From: Stenotrophomonas rhizophila
GTDB taxonomy: Bacteria > Pseudomonadota > Gammaproteobacteria > Xanthomonadales > Xanthomonadaceae
Assembly: GCF_001704155.1 (NCBI RefSeq)
Contig: NZ_CP016294.1
Span: 617,501-681,500, forward strand
DNA length: 64,000 nucleotides
Direction: 5' to 3'
This document shows, one piece after another, positions 9,982 to 19,711 of this stretch. Under the pieces are notes generated by a model. It was given only the letters and a program-made list of their open reading frames with translations, ran no database searches and had not been told where the DNA came from. Each line of letters begins with the position of its first letter. Position 1 is the stretch's first letter. Both the position numbers and the translations under genes were made by a program.

Positions 9982-10709
9982 CCGCACGCGGGCGAACGTC
10001 CTGCGGCGTACAACAGGCCCTGCCGCAGGTGCGCCAGGAAATCGCGGTTGCGGTACAGGCCCGTGTCATGGCCCAGGCCGGTGTACCAGCTGCGCCCGCC
10101 ATCGAACCGGTGGCACCACGCAATGGGGTGGTCGGCACCCATCGTGCCGCCCTGGTACATGCGCTCGTCCACCGTGGCGGTCACCTGCACGGCCCCACGC
10201 GGGTTGCTGCGGTAGTTGTACAGCTCGTCGCGTACCGGCCACGAGGTGCCTTGCGGCTTGCCCTCGCGCTCAGGCTGCACGCGGCTGAACTGCAGGCCTT
10301 CGGGGTGGTTCTTGAAATACGCGCCCACCAGCTGCCCATACCAGGGCCAGTCGTACTCGGTGTCGGCGGCCGAATGCACGCCCATGAACCCGCCACCCGC
10401 GCGGATGAAGGTCTCCATCGCCTGCTGCTGGGTGGCATCGAGCACATCGCCGGTGGTGTTGGCGAATACCACCACCCGGTAGCGGGCCAGGTTGGCGTCG
10501 TTGAAATCGGCCGCGTTCTCGCTCTGGTCCACTGCCATCCGCTCGCGCTCGGCCAGCAGGCGCAGCGTGCTCACGGCAGTGGGAATGGAATCGTGGCGGA
10601 ACTTGGCGGTACTGGTGAACACCAGCACGCGCTCGTTGGCCGCCGCCATGGCCGCCGGAACGGTGGACAGGAACATCGCCAACAGCAACGGCAGGACATT
10701 TGGGCGCAT
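9978..10709 (-). CDS. ThuA domain protein, secreted
   Basis: The 243-residue product has a signal peptide (cleavage near PAAMAAANE) and a ThuA-like class I glutaminase-amidotransferase-fold domain. Typical segments are VLVFTSTAKFRHDSI, GGGFMGVHSAADTEYDWPWY, and MGADHPIAWCHRFDGGRSWYTGLGH (given here in parts: MGADHP, WYTGLGH). The family is linked to sugar (trehalose or glycoside) metabolism, but exact function is unknown. The stop codon TAG is the reverse complement of CTA at 9978-9980, inside a REP GTAG, so the last few residues may be set by that repeat. Confidence 0.9.
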   Translation of the reverse strand: MRPNVLPLLLAMFLSTVPAAMAAANERVLVFTSTAKFRHDSIPTAVSTLRLLAERERMAVDQSENAADFNDANLARYRVVVFANTTGDVLDATQQQAMETFIRAGGGFMGVHSAADTEYDWPWYGQLVGAYFKNHPEGLQFSRVQPEREGKPQGTSWPVRDELYNYRSNPRGAVQVTATVDERMYQGGTMGADHPIAWCHRFDGGRSWYTGLGHDTGLYRNRDFLAHLRQGLLYAAGRSPACG

Positions 10710-10813
10710 GGCCGGATCATGCCACAGCCCCGTACAATCCCGGTCCGCGTACAGGCGGCCGGATGCCGCCTGCGGCGCAGGAACCGCTTCACGATCCATG
10801 ACAAGGAAACCAC

Positions 10814-11461
10814 ATGTCGCCCGTTCTGCTTCGTTCCACCCTGGCCTTCGCCCTCTCCGCGCTGGCCGCGCCGGCCTTCGCCGCCGCCGATTTCGCCACC
10901 TGCTTCACCCTCACCCCGGGCCTGCGCTACTCCACCGGCGATGAAACCCTGACCATCGAGAAGGCGGAGTTCGCCGGCCAGCAGGCTATCCGCGTGCAGA
11001 GCGCCGGTGGTGGCGTCGGTACGGCCGCCTACTACGATGCCAGCGGCCGCCAGCTGCTGGGCCAGGACCGCTACGGCATCTCCGCCTGGGGCGGCGACGC
11101 CTCCCGGCCGGTGATGACCGATACCTTCAAGCCCGCGCCGACCTTCCCGCAGACCGCCAGGCCGGGCGAGCGCTTCGTGGTCAACGGCAGCGGCGAACGC
11201 ACCCACCACATGGAAGAAACGGTGGAGCCGGTGGATTACGACGGCTTCAACGACTACACCTTCGTCGGCTTCGAAGACGTGGAGGCCACGGTCGACGACC
11301 AGCCGCGCACCTTCAAGGACACCTGCCACGTCAGCGCGACCTTCGAAGACAACCGCTTGGAAGCCTGGTATGCACCGGGGTTCGGCCGCATCAAATTCGA
11401 GCGCTACATGGGCGAAGAACTGCTCATGCGCGATGAAATCGAGGCCATCCACGCCGAGTGA
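10814..11461 (+). CDS. Secreted protein of unknown function
   Basis: The 215-residue protein has a clear signal peptide ending near AAPAFAAAD. Two cysteines in the mature part (TCFTL, DTCHV) could form a disulfide. The rest is predicted to be mostly beta with many aromatic and acidic residues. AAGGAAACC precedes the ATG. It is divergent from the ThuA gene with a 104-bp intergenic space. I do not recognise a family. Confidence 0.85.
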   Translation: MSPVLLRSTLAFALSALAAPAFAAADFATCFTLTPGLRYSTGDETLTIEKAEFAGQQAIRVQSAGGGVGTAAYYDASGRQLLGQDRYGISAWGGDASRPVMTDTFKPAPTFPQTARPGERFVVNGSGERTHHMEETVEPVDYDGFNDYTFVGFEDVEATVDDQPRTFKDTCHVSATFEDNRLEAWYAPGFGRIKFERYMGEELLMRDEIEAIHAE

Positions 11462-11480
11462 CGGCGTCGGCATCACCCAC

Positions 11481-11507
11481 AAAAAACCCCGCTTTCGCGG
11501 GGTTTTT
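11481..11507. terminator. Bidirectional terminator between 11461 and putA
   Basis: AAAAAACCCCGC-TTTC-GCGGGGTTTTT forms a perfect stem with A and T tracts on both sides. It can end both the rightward secreted-protein gene and the leftward putA. Confidence 0.9.
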
Positions 11508-11530
11508 CGTTTAAACCATCACCACGTCGA

Positions 11531-14500
11531 TCAATCGCCCAACGTCAGCAGCGACGCATTGCCACCGGCCGCGGTGGTGTTCACGGTGACGGTCTTCTCG
11601 GTGGCAAAACGCAGTAGGTAGTGTGGGCCGCCGGCCTTCGGACCGGTGCCCGACAGGCCCTGGCCGCCGAACGGCTGCACGCCCACCACCGCACCGATCT
11701 GGTTGCGGTTGACGTACACGTTGCCCACGTTCACCCGCGAGGAAATGCGGTCCACGGTTTCGTCGATGCGCGAATGCACGCCCAGGGTTAGGCCGTAGCC
11801 GGTGGCGTTGATCTGGTCGATCACCGCATCGAGCTGGTCGCCCTTCCAGCGGATCACGTGCAGCACCGGCCCGAAGATTTCCTTGTGCAGCTGGTCCAGG
11901 TTCTTCAGCTCATACGCACGCGGCGCGAAGAAGGTGCCGTGCGCGGCCGCTTCGCTGAGCTCGGCAGCGGCGATCAGGCGCGCTTCCTTCTCCATGCGCA
12001 CCGCATGTTCCTGCAGGATCTGCAGCGCATCGGCATCGATCACCGGGCCGACGTCGGTCGACAGCAGGCCCGGATCGCCGATCTTCAGCTCGGCCATCGC
12101 ACCGGCCAGCATGGTCATCACCTTGTCGGCGATGTCGTCCTGCACGAACAGCACGCGCGCGGCCGAGCAGCGCTGGCCGGCCGAGGTGAACGCCGAACCG
12201 ATCGCATCCTTGACCAGCTGTTCCGGCAGCGCCGAGGAATCGGCGATGAAGGCGTTCTGGCCGCCGGTTTCGGCGATCAGCACACCGATTGCAGCATCAC
12301 GGGCCGCCATCGCACGGTTGATCGCGCGCGCGGTATCGGTCGAACCGGTGAAGGCCACGCCGGCCACGCGCGGGTCGGCGGTGAGCGCGGCACCCACGGT
12401 GGCGCCGTCGCCCGGCAGGAACTGCACCACGCCTTCGGGCACGCCGGCGTCCAGCAGCAGCTTCACCGCGTAGTAGCCGATCAGGTTGGTCTGTTCGGCC
12501 GGCTTGGCGATCACGCTGTTGCCGGCGGCCAGCGCGGCGGCGACCTGGCCCAGGAAGATCGCCAGCGGGAAGTTCCACGGGCTGATGCACACGAACACGC
12601 CGCGGCCATGCAGCTGCAGCTCGTTGGATTCACCGGTCGGGCTGGGCAGCTTCTCGGCATGGCCGAACTGCTCGCGCGCCTGCTTGGCGTAGTAGCGCAG
12701 GAAGTCCACCGCTTCGCGCACTTCGGCGATGCCGTCGGGCAGGCTCTTGCCGGCTTCCTTGACGCACAGCGCCATGAACTCGGGCAGGCGGGCTTCCAGC
12801 TGGTCGGCAGCATGTTCCAGGATCGCCGCGCGGCTGGCGGCCGGAGTGCGGTTCCACTGCGGCTGGGCGGCCACGGCGTTGGCCAGGGCCTTTTCCACGG
12901 TGGCGCTGTCGGCCGGCTGCCACTGGCCCACTACCTGGCGCGTGTCGGCCGGGTTGACCACGTTCAACAGCGCGCCGGTGGGCTGTGCACCCGGCACCAG
13001 CGGAGCGGCCTGCCACGGCTTGACGGCGGCGTTGAGCTGCTCGGCCAGGGCGCGCAGATCGTTGTCGTTGGCGAGATTGACGCCCATGGAATTCTTCCTG
13101 TCGTGGTTCTGGCTGCGCAGCAGGTCAACCGGCAGCGGGATTTTCGGGTGCGGAATGGAATCGAACGAGGCAACGGCGTCGACCGGATCGCGGATCAGGT
13201 CATCGATGGCCACCGCGTCGTCGGTGATGCGGTTGACGAAGCTGGAGTTGGCGCCGTTCTCGAGCAGGCGGCGCACCAGGTACGGCAGCAGGTCTTCGTG
13301 CGAACCCACCGGTGCGTACACGCGGCACGGCACGTTCAGGCGGTTGGCCGGCACCACTTCGGCGTACAGGTCATCGCCCATGCCGTGCAGCTTCTGGTGT
13401 TCGTACTGGCCACCCTGCGCGATCGCCTGCACCGCCGCGATGGTGTGCGCGTTGTGCGTGGCGAACATCGGGTAGATCGCATCGGCATGGGTGAACAGAC
13501 GCTTGGCACAGGCCAGGTAGGACACGTCGGTGTTCTGCTTGCGGGTGAACACCGGGTAGGCCGGCAGGCCGTCGATCTGGGCGCGCTTGATCTCCGCGTC
13601 CCAGTACGCGCCCTTGACCAGGCGCACCTGCAGGCGACGGCCGATGCGGCGGGCCAGGTCGGCCAGGTAGTCGATCGTGTACGGGGTGCGCTTCTGGTAC
13701 GCCTGCACCACCACGCCGAAGCCTTCCCACCCGGCCAGCGAGGCATCGCTCACCACCGCTTCAATGATGTCCAGCGACAGTTCCAGGCGGTCGGTTTCCT
13801 CGGCATCCACCGTGCAGCCGATGCCGTACGACTTGGCCAGTCGTGCCAGTTCCAGCACGCCCGGGACCAGGTCGGCCATCACGCGCGCGCGCTTGGCGTG
13901 CTCATAGCGCGGGTACAGCGCCGACAGCTTGATGGAAATGCCCGGGGCCGAATTGACGTCGCCATCCGGGCGGCCGCCACGGGCCTTGTGGTCGCCACCG
14001 ATGGAGTGGATCGCGCGGCGGTAGTCTTCCAGGTAACGCTTGGCGTCCTTCATGGTCAGCGCGCCTTCGCCAAGCATGTCGAACGAATAGCGGTAGCTGG
14101 CGTTGTCGCCCTTGTGCGAGCGCGACAGCGCTTCGTCGATGGTGCGGCCCATGACGAACTGGTGGCCCATGATCTTCATCGCCTGGCGCACGGCCAGGCG
14201 GATCACCGGCTCACCCACGCGGCCCATCAGGCGCGCGAATGCGCCCGGCACGTCGGCGCGGGTGGAGTCGTTGATCTGGACGATGTGGCCGGTGAGCATC
14301 AGGCCCCAGGTGGAGGCGTTGACCAGCACCGAATCGCTGCCGCCCAGGTGCTTCTTCCAGTCCGCTTCGCCGAGCTTGTCGCGGATCAGCTTGTCGGCGG
14401 TGTCCTGGTCCGGAATGCGCAGCAGCGCTTCGGCCACGCACATCAGCAGCACGCCTTCCTCGCTGCCCAGGTCGTACTGGCGCATGAAGGCTTCGATCGC

Positions 14501-14755
14501 GCCCTGGTCCTTGGCACGCACGCGTACGCGCTTGACCAGGTCGGCGGCGGTGGCCTGCACCTTCGCTTGCTCGTCGGCGGGCAGGCGCGCCTGCGCCAGC
14601 AGCTCGCGCACGTGGCTGGCCTCGTCCTTCATCCAGGCATCGGTGATCGCCTGGCGGAACGCATTGGGAACGGCCGGCAGCTCGGGGGACAGCAGCGGCG
14701 GGCGGGAGGCGCCGGACGGGGCCGGGGCAGGGGGAAGCGCGGAAGGTGCGGTCAT
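11531..14755 (-). CDS. putA: PutA: proline dehydrogenase / glutamate-semialdehyde dehydrogenase
   Basis: The 1074-residue bifunctional enzyme oxidises proline to P5C with FAD and then, after hydrolysis, glutamate semialdehyde to glutamate with NAD. The N-terminal half is the PRODH barrel (roughly 90-500, with ISIKLSALYPRYEHAKR and VRLVKGAYWDAEIKRAQ). The C-terminal half is the ALDH domain, with Glu in LIAETGGQN and catalytic Cys in TSAGQRCSAARV. There is no N-terminal ribbon-helix-helix domain and no extra C-terminal domain, so it is the short catalytic form and not a DNA-binding repressor. It is monocistronic and divergent from coxB. Confidence 0.97.
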   Translation of the reverse strand: MTAPSALPPAPAPSGASRPPLLSPELPAVPNAFRQAITDAWMKDEASHVRELLAQARLPADEQAKVQATAADLVKRVRVRAKDQGAIEAFMRQYDLGSEEGVLLMCVAEALLRIPDQDTADKLIRDKLGEADWKKHLGGSDSVLVNASTWGLMLTGHIVQINDSTRADVPGAFARLMGRVGEPVIRLAVRQAMKIMGHQFVMGRTIDEALSRSHKGDNASYRYSFDMLGEGALTMKDAKRYLEDYRRAIHSIGGDHKARGGRPDGDVNSAPGISIKLSALYPRYEHAKRARVMADLVPGVLELARLAKSYGIGCTVDAEETDRLELSLDIIEAVVSDASLAGWEGFGVVVQAYQKRTPYTIDYLADLARRIGRRLQVRLVKGAYWDAEIKRAQIDGLPAYPVFTRKQNTDVSYLACAKRLFTHADAIYPMFATHNAHTIAAVQAIAQGGQYEHQKLHGMGDDLYAEVVPANRLNVPCRVYAPVGSHEDLLPYLVRRLLENGANSSFVNRITDDAVAIDDLIRDPVDAVASFDSIPHPKIPLPVDLLRSQNHDRKNSMGVNLANDNDLRALAEQLNAAVKPWQAAPLVPGAQPTGALLNVVNPADTRQVVGQWQPADSATVEKALANAVAAQPQWNRTPAASRAAILEHAADQLEARLPEFMALCVKEAGKSLPDGIAEVREAVDFLRYYAKQAREQFGHAEKLPSPTGESNELQLHGRGVFVCISPWNFPLAIFLGQVAAALAAGNSVIAKPAEQTNLIGYYAVKLLLDAGVPEGVVQFLPGDGATVGAALTADPRVAGVAFTGSTDTARAINRAMAARDAAIGVLIAETGGQNAFIADSSALPEQLVKDAIGSAFTSAGQRCSAARVLFVQDDIADKVMTMLAGAMAELKIGDPGLLSTDVGPVIDADALQILQEHAVRMEKEARLIAAAELSEAAAHGTFFAPRAYELKNLDQLHKEIFGPVLHVIRWKGDQLDAVIDQINATGYGLTLGVHSRIDETVDRISSRVNVGNVYVNRNQIGAVVGVQPFGGQGLSGTGPKAGGPHYLLRFATEKTVTVNTTAAGGNASLLTLGD

Positions 14756-15197
14756 GCCGGTTGGCTCGTGGAAAACTTGACCATTTTAATCGCTTTTTCA
14801 TCCGTGAAAGCAATCGGAGATGCGCCGCCGATTACGGTCATAGCCTTTCATACAGGGGGATTCGGCGGATCCAGCGGTGTCGTTAAAAGCTGTGCCGATT
14901 TCGTCAAAACAGCTGCCGATGCTTATGCTGTATTGCACCATTGTCAAAACTGTGAATGGACCCTTGCCGGTCGCGCGAGATCAGGGCTACCATCGAGACG
15001 TTTCCTGCGGCAGGAACACGCGTCCCCCACGGGCGCTCGAATGAACGGTGTGTGCGGAGATGAATCCGCACCCGGTCGATCGCCGGTGTTCAGTGCATAC
15101 CCCCATGGGGTGGGGGCTGATCGTCGGCGGGAAGAGAACCAGAAGGCTTGCTAGTGGCCAGCGATGGCTGCAACCGACGACGCTAAGGGTCTAGGCA
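14756..15197. other. Intergenic region between divergent putA and coxB
   Basis: These 442 nt hold the control regions of two divergent genes. An AT-rich patch at about 14775-14800 (with TTTTAATCG) lies where a leftward putA promoter would be. Between 14900 and 15100 the sequence is of mixed composition with no convincing ORF, REP or terminator. I could not place a rightward coxB promoter with confidence. Confidence 0.5.
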
Positions 15198-16139
15198 ATG
15201 AAGCAACGCAGAAAGTGGGGCACGCAGTTCGCAAAGGCAGTGGGGTGTGGGGCAGCGCTGATGGCGCCGGCACTGGCGTGGGCTCAATCGGCCGACCCGG
15301 TTCCGTGGCAGCTGAACATGGGCAAGGGGGTCACCCAGAGCTCGCGGCTGGCCTGGGAATCCAACATGTTCTCCCTGTGGGTGTGTACGGTCATCGGCGT
15401 GCTGGTGTTCGGCGCGATGTTCTATGCCATCTTCAAGTTCCGCAAATCCAAGGGGGCGGTCGCCGCCACCTTCAGCCACAACACCAGGGCCGAGATCGTC
15501 TGGACGGTCATTCCAGTGATCATCCTGGTGGTGATGGCGTGGCCGGCCACGGCCAACCTGATCAAGTTCTACGACACCCGCGATGCTGAAATGACCGTCA
15601 AGGTCACTGGCTACCAGTGGATGTGGAAGTACGAATACCTGGGTGAAGACGTCACCTTCACCAGCCGCCTGGACCGCGAATCCGACCGGGTCCGGCAGAG
15701 CGGCAAGGTACCCGACCGCGAAAGCCACCCGCATTACCTGCTCGACGTGGACAACCGCCTGGTGCTGCCGGTCGACACCAAGGTGCGTTTCGTCATCACC
15801 TCCGATGACGTGATCCACGCGTGGTGGGTGCCCGCGCTGGGCTGGAAGCAGGACGCCATTCCCGGTTTCGTCAACGAAGCCTGGACCAATATCGAGAAGG
15901 TCGGCGTGTACCGCGGCCAGTGTGCCGAACTGTGCGGCAAGGACCATGGCTTCATGCCCATCGTGGTGGAAGCGGTGTCCAAGGAAGATTTCCAGAAGTG
16001 GCTGGCCGAAAAGCGGCCCAAGGCGCCCGACCCGGCGCCGGCACCGGCCGCACCGGAAGCCGCCCCTGCGCCCGCAGACCCGGCGGCGCCCACACCCGAG
16101 GCTGCACCCGCAGCTGCACCGGCGCCTGAAAACGCCTGA
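15198..16139 (+). CDS. coxB: Cytochrome c oxidase subunit II
   Basis: The 313-residue product has a signal peptide and two transmembrane helices (around 55-80 and 100-120, the second in AEIVWTVIPVIILVVM). A periplasmic CuA cupredoxin domain follows. CuA ligands are seen as His in DVIHAWW, two Cys in GQCAELCGKDH, then His and Met in DHGFM. The aromatic electron-entry motif is GYQWMWKYEY. There is no heme c domain; the C-terminus is an A/P-rich tail of about 45 residues. It is first gene of the oxidase cluster, with coxA 59 nt downstream. Confidence 0.97.
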   Translation: MKQRRKWGTQFAKAVGCGAALMAPALAWAQSADPVPWQLNMGKGVTQSSRLAWESNMFSLWVCTVIGVLVFGAMFYAIFKFRKSKGAVAATFSHNTRAEIVWTVIPVIILVVMAWPATANLIKFYDTRDAEMTVKVTGYQWMWKYEYLGEDVTFTSRLDRESDRVRQSGKVPDRESHPHYLLDVDNRLVLPVDTKVRFVITSDDVIHAWWVPALGWKQDAIPGFVNEAWTNIEKVGVYRGQCAELCGKDHGFMPIVVEAVSKEDFQKWLAEKRPKAPDPAPAPAAPEAAPAPADPAAPTPEAAPAAAPAPENA

Positions 16140-16198
16140 TACGAACCGCGCGCGCCGTGCGGCGCGCGCTGATACCGAACCAACGAGGTGGTGTGGCG

Positions 16199-17809
16199 AT
16201 GGCGCATTCCGCAGTTGATCACGACGGGCATCACGGGCATCAGCAGTCGTTCTTCGAACGTTGGTTCTTCTCGACCAACCACAAGGACATCGGCACGCTC
16301 TACCTGCTTTTCAGCTTCATCATGTTCATCATCGGCGCGGCGATGAGCGTGATCATCCGCGCCGAGCTGATGCAGCCCGGCCTGCAGTTCGTGAAGCCGG
16401 AAACCTTCAACCAGCTCACCACCGTGCACGCGCTGGTGATGATCTTCGGTGGCGTCATGCCCGCCTTCGTCGGCCTGGCCAACTGGATGATCCCGCTGCA
16501 GGTGGGCGCGCCGGACATGGCGCTGCCGCGCATGAACAACTGGTCGTTCTGGCTGCTGCCGGTCGCCTTCAGCCTGCTGCTGCTCACCTTCCTGCTGCCC
16601 GGCGGCGCGCCAGCCGGCGGCTGGACCCTGTACCCGCCGCTGTCGCTGCAGGGCGGCTACAACGTGGCGTTCACCGTGTTCGCCATCCACGTGGCCGGCA
16701 TCAGTTCGATCATGGGCGCGATCAACATCATCGCCACCGTGCTCAACATGCGCGCGCCGGGCATCGACCTGCTGAAGATGCCGATCTTCTGCTGGTCCTG
16801 GCTGATCACCGCCTTCCTGCTGATCGCGGTGATGCCGGTGCTGGCCGGTGCGGTGACCATGCTGCTCACCGACAAGTTCTTCGGTACCAGCTTCTTCAAC
16901 GCGGCCGGCGGCGGCGACCCGGTGATGTTCCAGCACATCTTCTGGTTCTTCGGCCACCCGGAGGTGTACATCATGATCCTGCCGGCGTTCGGCGTGGTCA
17001 GTGAAATCATCCCCACCTTCAGCCGCAAGCCGCTGTTCGGTTACCAGGCCATGGTCTACGCGATCGCCGCGATCGCCTTCCTGTCCTTCATCGTCTGGGC
17101 CCACCACATGTTCACCGTGGGCATGCCGCTGGGCGGCGAAATCTACTTCATGTTCGCCACCATGCTGATCTCCATCCCCACCGGGGTGAAGGTGTTCAAC
17201 TGGGTGAGCACCATGTGGCGCGGTTCGCTCACCTTCGAGGCGCCCATGCTGTGGGCGGTCGCCTTCGTGATCCTGTTCACCATCGGCGGCTTCTCCGGCC
17301 TGATGCTGGCCATCGTGGTGGCCGACTTCCAGTACCACGACACCTACTTCGTGGTGGCGCACTTCCACTACGTGCTGGTCACCGGCGCGGTGTTCGCGCT
17401 GATCGGCGCGGTGTACTACTGGTGGCCGAAGTGGACCGGGCGCATGTACAGCGAGTTCTGGGCCAAAGTGCACTTCTGGTGGTCCATCATTTTCGTGAAC
17501 CTGCTGTTCTTCCCGCAGCACTTCCTGGGCCTGGCCGGCATGCCGCGCCGCATTCCCGATTACAGCGTGGCGTTTGCCGACTGGAACCTGATCAGCTCCA
17601 TCGGCGCGTTCGGCATGTTCGTGACCCCGTTCATGATGGCCGCGATCCTGATCGCCTCGCTGCGCAACGGCGAAAAGGCCGCTGACCGCGCCTGGGAAGG
17701 TGCACGCGGGCTGGAATGGACGGTTCCGTCACCGGCACCGGCGCATACCTTCACCGTACCGCCGACCATCCGCCCGGGCGATCTGGCCCATGACGACATC
17801 ACCCATTGA
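16199..17809 (+). CDS. coxA: Cytochrome c oxidase subunit I
   Basis: The 536-residue product is the heme a/a3-CuB core of an aa3-type oxidase with about 12 transmembrane helices. Visible landmarks are the low-spin heme ligand region TTVHALVMIFGG, the CuB His-Tyr pair in FWFFGHPEVYIMILP, WAHHMFTVG, and the heme a3/a ligands in VVAHFHYVLVTGA. GHPEVYI indicates the type A proton-channel set. The ATG at 16199 has GAGG upstream; a GTG six bases earlier is in frame. It is followed 8 nt later by a 42-codon gene. Confidence 0.97.
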   Translation: MAHSAVDHDGHHGHQQSFFERWFFSTNHKDIGTLYLLFSFIMFIIGAAMSVIIRAELMQPGLQFVKPETFNQLTTVHALVMIFGGVMPAFVGLANWMIPLQVGAPDMALPRMNNWSFWLLPVAFSLLLLTFLLPGGAPAGGWTLYPPLSLQGGYNVAFTVFAIHVAGISSIMGAINIIATVLNMRAPGIDLLKMPIFCWSWLITAFLLIAVMPVLAGAVTMLLTDKFFGTSFFNAAGGGDPVMFQHIFWFFGHPEVYIMILPAFGVVSEIIPTFSRKPLFGYQAMVYAIAAIAFLSFIVWAHHMFTVGMPLGGEIYFMFATMLISIPTGVKVFNWVSTMWRGSLTFEAPMLWAVAFVILFTIGGFSGLMLAIVVADFQYHDTYFVVAHFHYVLVTGAVFALIGAVYYWWPKWTGRMYSEFWAKVHFWWSIIFVNLLFFPQHFLGLAGMPRRIPDYSVAFADWNLISSIGAFGMFVTPFMMAAILIASLRNGEKAADRAWEGARGLEWTVPSPAPAHTFTVPPTIRPGDLAHDDITH

Positions 17810-17817
17810 GGTCTGCC

Positions 17818-17946
17818 ATGCATGATGTCCATCAACAGGATCTGGCTGCCCGCCGCCAACGCGCACGGCGCACCGCGCTGTGGGTCGGTGCGGTAGCGAT
17901 CCTGGTCTATGTCGGCTTCATCCTGAGCGGGGTGCTGGGCCGATGA
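17818..17946 (+). CDS. Small membrane protein of the oxidase operon (42 aa)
   Basis: The short ORF begins [20 protein letters not shown] and continues with one hydrophobic helix (about residues 21-40, with [15 protein letters not shown]) before a terminal R. It starts 8 nt after coxA, and its stop overlaps the ctaG start (ATGA), so it is translationally coupled in the operon. A basic N-terminus and single helix suit a small oxidase subunit or assembly partner. Identity is not established. Confidence 0.8.
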   Translation: MHDVHQQDLAARRQRARRTALWVGAVAILVYVGFILSGVLGR

Positions 17947-18524
17947 GCGAGACCCGCCCCGCACCGCATGCCGGGCTGCCGCGCCTGATCGCGGTGGCGG
18001 TGGCGGTGTTCGTGCTCACCTTCTCGCTGGTGCCGCTGTATCGCATCGCCTGCGAAAAGGTGTTCGGGGTGCGGCTGGAGCGTGGCCCTGGTGCGGCGGC
18101 GGTGGGCGCGCCCGGCGCAGCCAAGCGCACCGTGCGGGTGCAGTTCGATGGCGGCGTGAACTCCAAACTGCCGTGGGCCTTCCACCCCGAACAGCTGACC
18201 ATGGACGTGGTGCCCGGCGAACTCAACGAAGCGCTGTACTACGCGCGCAATGACAGCGACCACGCGCTGGTGGGCAGCGCGGTGCCGTCGGTGGCCCCGG
18301 CCAAGGCCTCGGGTTACTTCAGCAAGACCGAATGCTTCTGCTTCACCGCGCAGACCCTGGTGGCCGGCGAGAAACGCGACATGCCGGTGCGTTTCATCGT
18401 CGATCCGGACCTGCCCGCCAACATCAAGACCATCACCCTGTCCTACACGTTCTACAAGAACGACGCGCTGTCGGCGCAGCTGGCCACGGCGACCCCGCCG
18501 GCCACCGCGCGCTCGGCACCCTGA
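17943..18524 (+). CDS. ctaG: Cytochrome c oxidase assembly protein CtaG/Cox11
   Basis: The 193-residue protein has one N-terminal membrane anchor ([19 protein letters not shown]) and a periplasmic Cox11 domain that delivers copper to CuB of subunit I. The copper-binding CFCF motif is present ([10 protein letters not shown]), as is the conserved Cys in [10 protein letters not shown]. The start overlaps the upstream small gene by ATGA. coxC follows after 20 nt. Confidence 0.96.
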   Translation: MSETRPAPHAGLPRLIAVAVAVFVLTFSLVPLYRIACEKVFGVRLERGPGAAAVGAPGAAKRTVRVQFDGGVNSKLPWAFHPEQLTMDVVPGELNEALYYARNDSDHALVGSAVPSVAPAKASGYFSKTECFCFTAQTLVAGEKRDMPVRFIVDPDLPANIKTITLSYTFYKNDALSAQLATATPPATARSAP

Positions 18525-18544
18525 TACGTACCCGGATACCGATC

Positions 18545-19423
18545 ATGGCCACCCAGCACAGCCCAGACGCCAACGTGTACTTCGTGCCCACCCACAGCAA
18601 GTGGCCCTTCATCGGCTCCATCGCGATGATGGTCACCATGGTGGGCGTGGCCAGCTGGCTCAATGATGCCGGCTGGGGCAAGTGGACCTTCTACGCCGGC
18701 ATCGCCATGCTGGTGCTGACCCTGTTCTGGTGGTTCAGCGACGTCGTGCGCGAATCGCAGGCCGGCAACTACAACCACCAGGTCGACGGCTCGTTCCGGA
18801 TGGGCATGGTGTGGTTCATCTTCTCCGAAGTGATGTTCTTCGGTGCCTTCTTCGGCGCGCTGTTCTACACCCGCAACCTGGGCCTGCCGTGGCTGGGCGG
18901 CGAGGGCGACGGGGTGATGACCAATGAACTGCTCTGGGATGGCTATTCGGCCGCCTGGCCGACCAACGGCCCGGGCGCCATCGGCGGCCACTTCCAGACC
19001 ATTCCGGCCTGGGGCCTGCCGCTGATCAACACGCTGATCCTGCTTACCTCCGGCGTCACCCTCACCATCGCCCACCACGCGCTCAAGGCCGGCCACCGCC
19101 GCCAGCTGCTGGTGTGGCTGGGCATCACCGTGCTGCTGGGCGCGTTCTTCCTCACCCTGCAGGCCGAGGAATACATCCACGCCTACAAGGAGCTCAACCT
19201 CACCCTGGGCTCGGGCATCTACGGCTCCACGTTCTTCATGCTCACCGGCTTCCACGGCGCGCACGTGCTGCTGGGCACGATCATGCTGATCGTGATGTGG
19301 CTGCGCTCGGCCAAGGGCCACTTCACCCGCGACAACCATTTCGGTTTCGAGGCCGCCGCGTGGTACTGGCACTTCGTCGACGTGGTGTGGCTGATGCTGT
19401 TCCTGTTCGTCTACGTGCTGTAG
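18545..19423 (+). CDS. coxC: Cytochrome c oxidase subunit III
   Basis: The 292-residue integral membrane subunit has about seven helices. Family motifs include WPFIGSIAMM, FMLTGFHGAHVLLG and the C-terminal WYWHFVDVVWLMLF. It lacks cofactors and stabilises subunit I. It ends the forward cox block. GTAG at its stop is followed by a weak GGGCGG/CCGCCC inverted repeat shared with the next, convergent gene. Confidence 0.97.
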   Translation: MATQHSPDANVYFVPTHSKWPFIGSIAMMVTMVGVASWLNDAGWGKWTFYAGIAMLVLTLFWWFSDVVRESQAGNYNHQVDGSFRMGMVWFIFSEVMFFGAFFGALFYTRNLGLPWLGGEGDGVMTNELLWDGYSAAWPTNGPGAIGGHFQTIPAWGLPLINTLILLTSGVTLTIAHHALKAGHRRQLLVWLGITVLLGAFFLTLQAEEYIHAYKELNLTLGSGIYGSTFFMLTGFHGAHVLLGTIMLIVMWLRSAKGHFTRDNHFGFEAAAWYWHFVDVVWLMLFLFVYVL

Positions 19424-19435
19424 CGTCGGGCGGTA

Positions 19436-19654
19436 TCAGCCGCCCACGCCGTGGGGTTTGATCCAGCCGCTGTAGATGCCGATGGCCACCAGCACGATCA
19501 GCGCCACCGATACCGCGATGCGGCGGGTGAGCGCATTGACCGTGCGTTTGGTCTGGCCACGGTCGACCAGCAGGTAATACAGCCCCGCGCCCAGATTCCA
19601 GACGATGACGATCAGAAACGCGATTACCAGCAGGGTCTTCAACGAATCATTCAT
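19436..19654 (-). CDS. Twin transmembrane protein, DUF2909-like
   Basis: The 72-residue protein has two transmembrane helices (around 8-28 and 47-66) joined by a basic loop DRGQTKRTVNALTRR. DUF2909 proteins are regularly found inside oxidase clusters in this position and on the opposite strand. It is convergent with coxC (12 nt apart) and divergent from surf1. Function unknown, presumably oxidase-linked. Confidence 0.85.
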   Translation of the reverse strand: MNDSLKTLLVIAFLIVIVWNLGAGLYYLLVDRGQTKRTVNALTRRIAVSVALIVLVAIGIYSGWIKPHGVGG

Positions 19655-19711
19655 GCGCAGCTCGAGGGCAGGGCGGGTATGCCTATCTGACCTCGTTTTG
19701 CCGGCGTTGTC

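Noticed and set aside
11858..15154. 1098-codon open frame antisense to putA
   Set aside because: High-GC genes leave long open antisense frames. The product has no family motifs, while the opposite strand encodes a complete PutA.
15734..17521. Long His/Glu-rich frame antisense to coxB-coxA
   Set aside because: The composition reflects reverse complements of hydrophobic codons; the sense strand carries conserved oxidase subunits.
19420..19444. coxC stop as another REP-derived TAG
   Set aside because: GTAG is present, but the following GGGCGG/CCGCCC repeat is short, with no REP-like stem, and the conserved coxC end is normal. The envC and tsaD stops also read GTAG without a hairpin.
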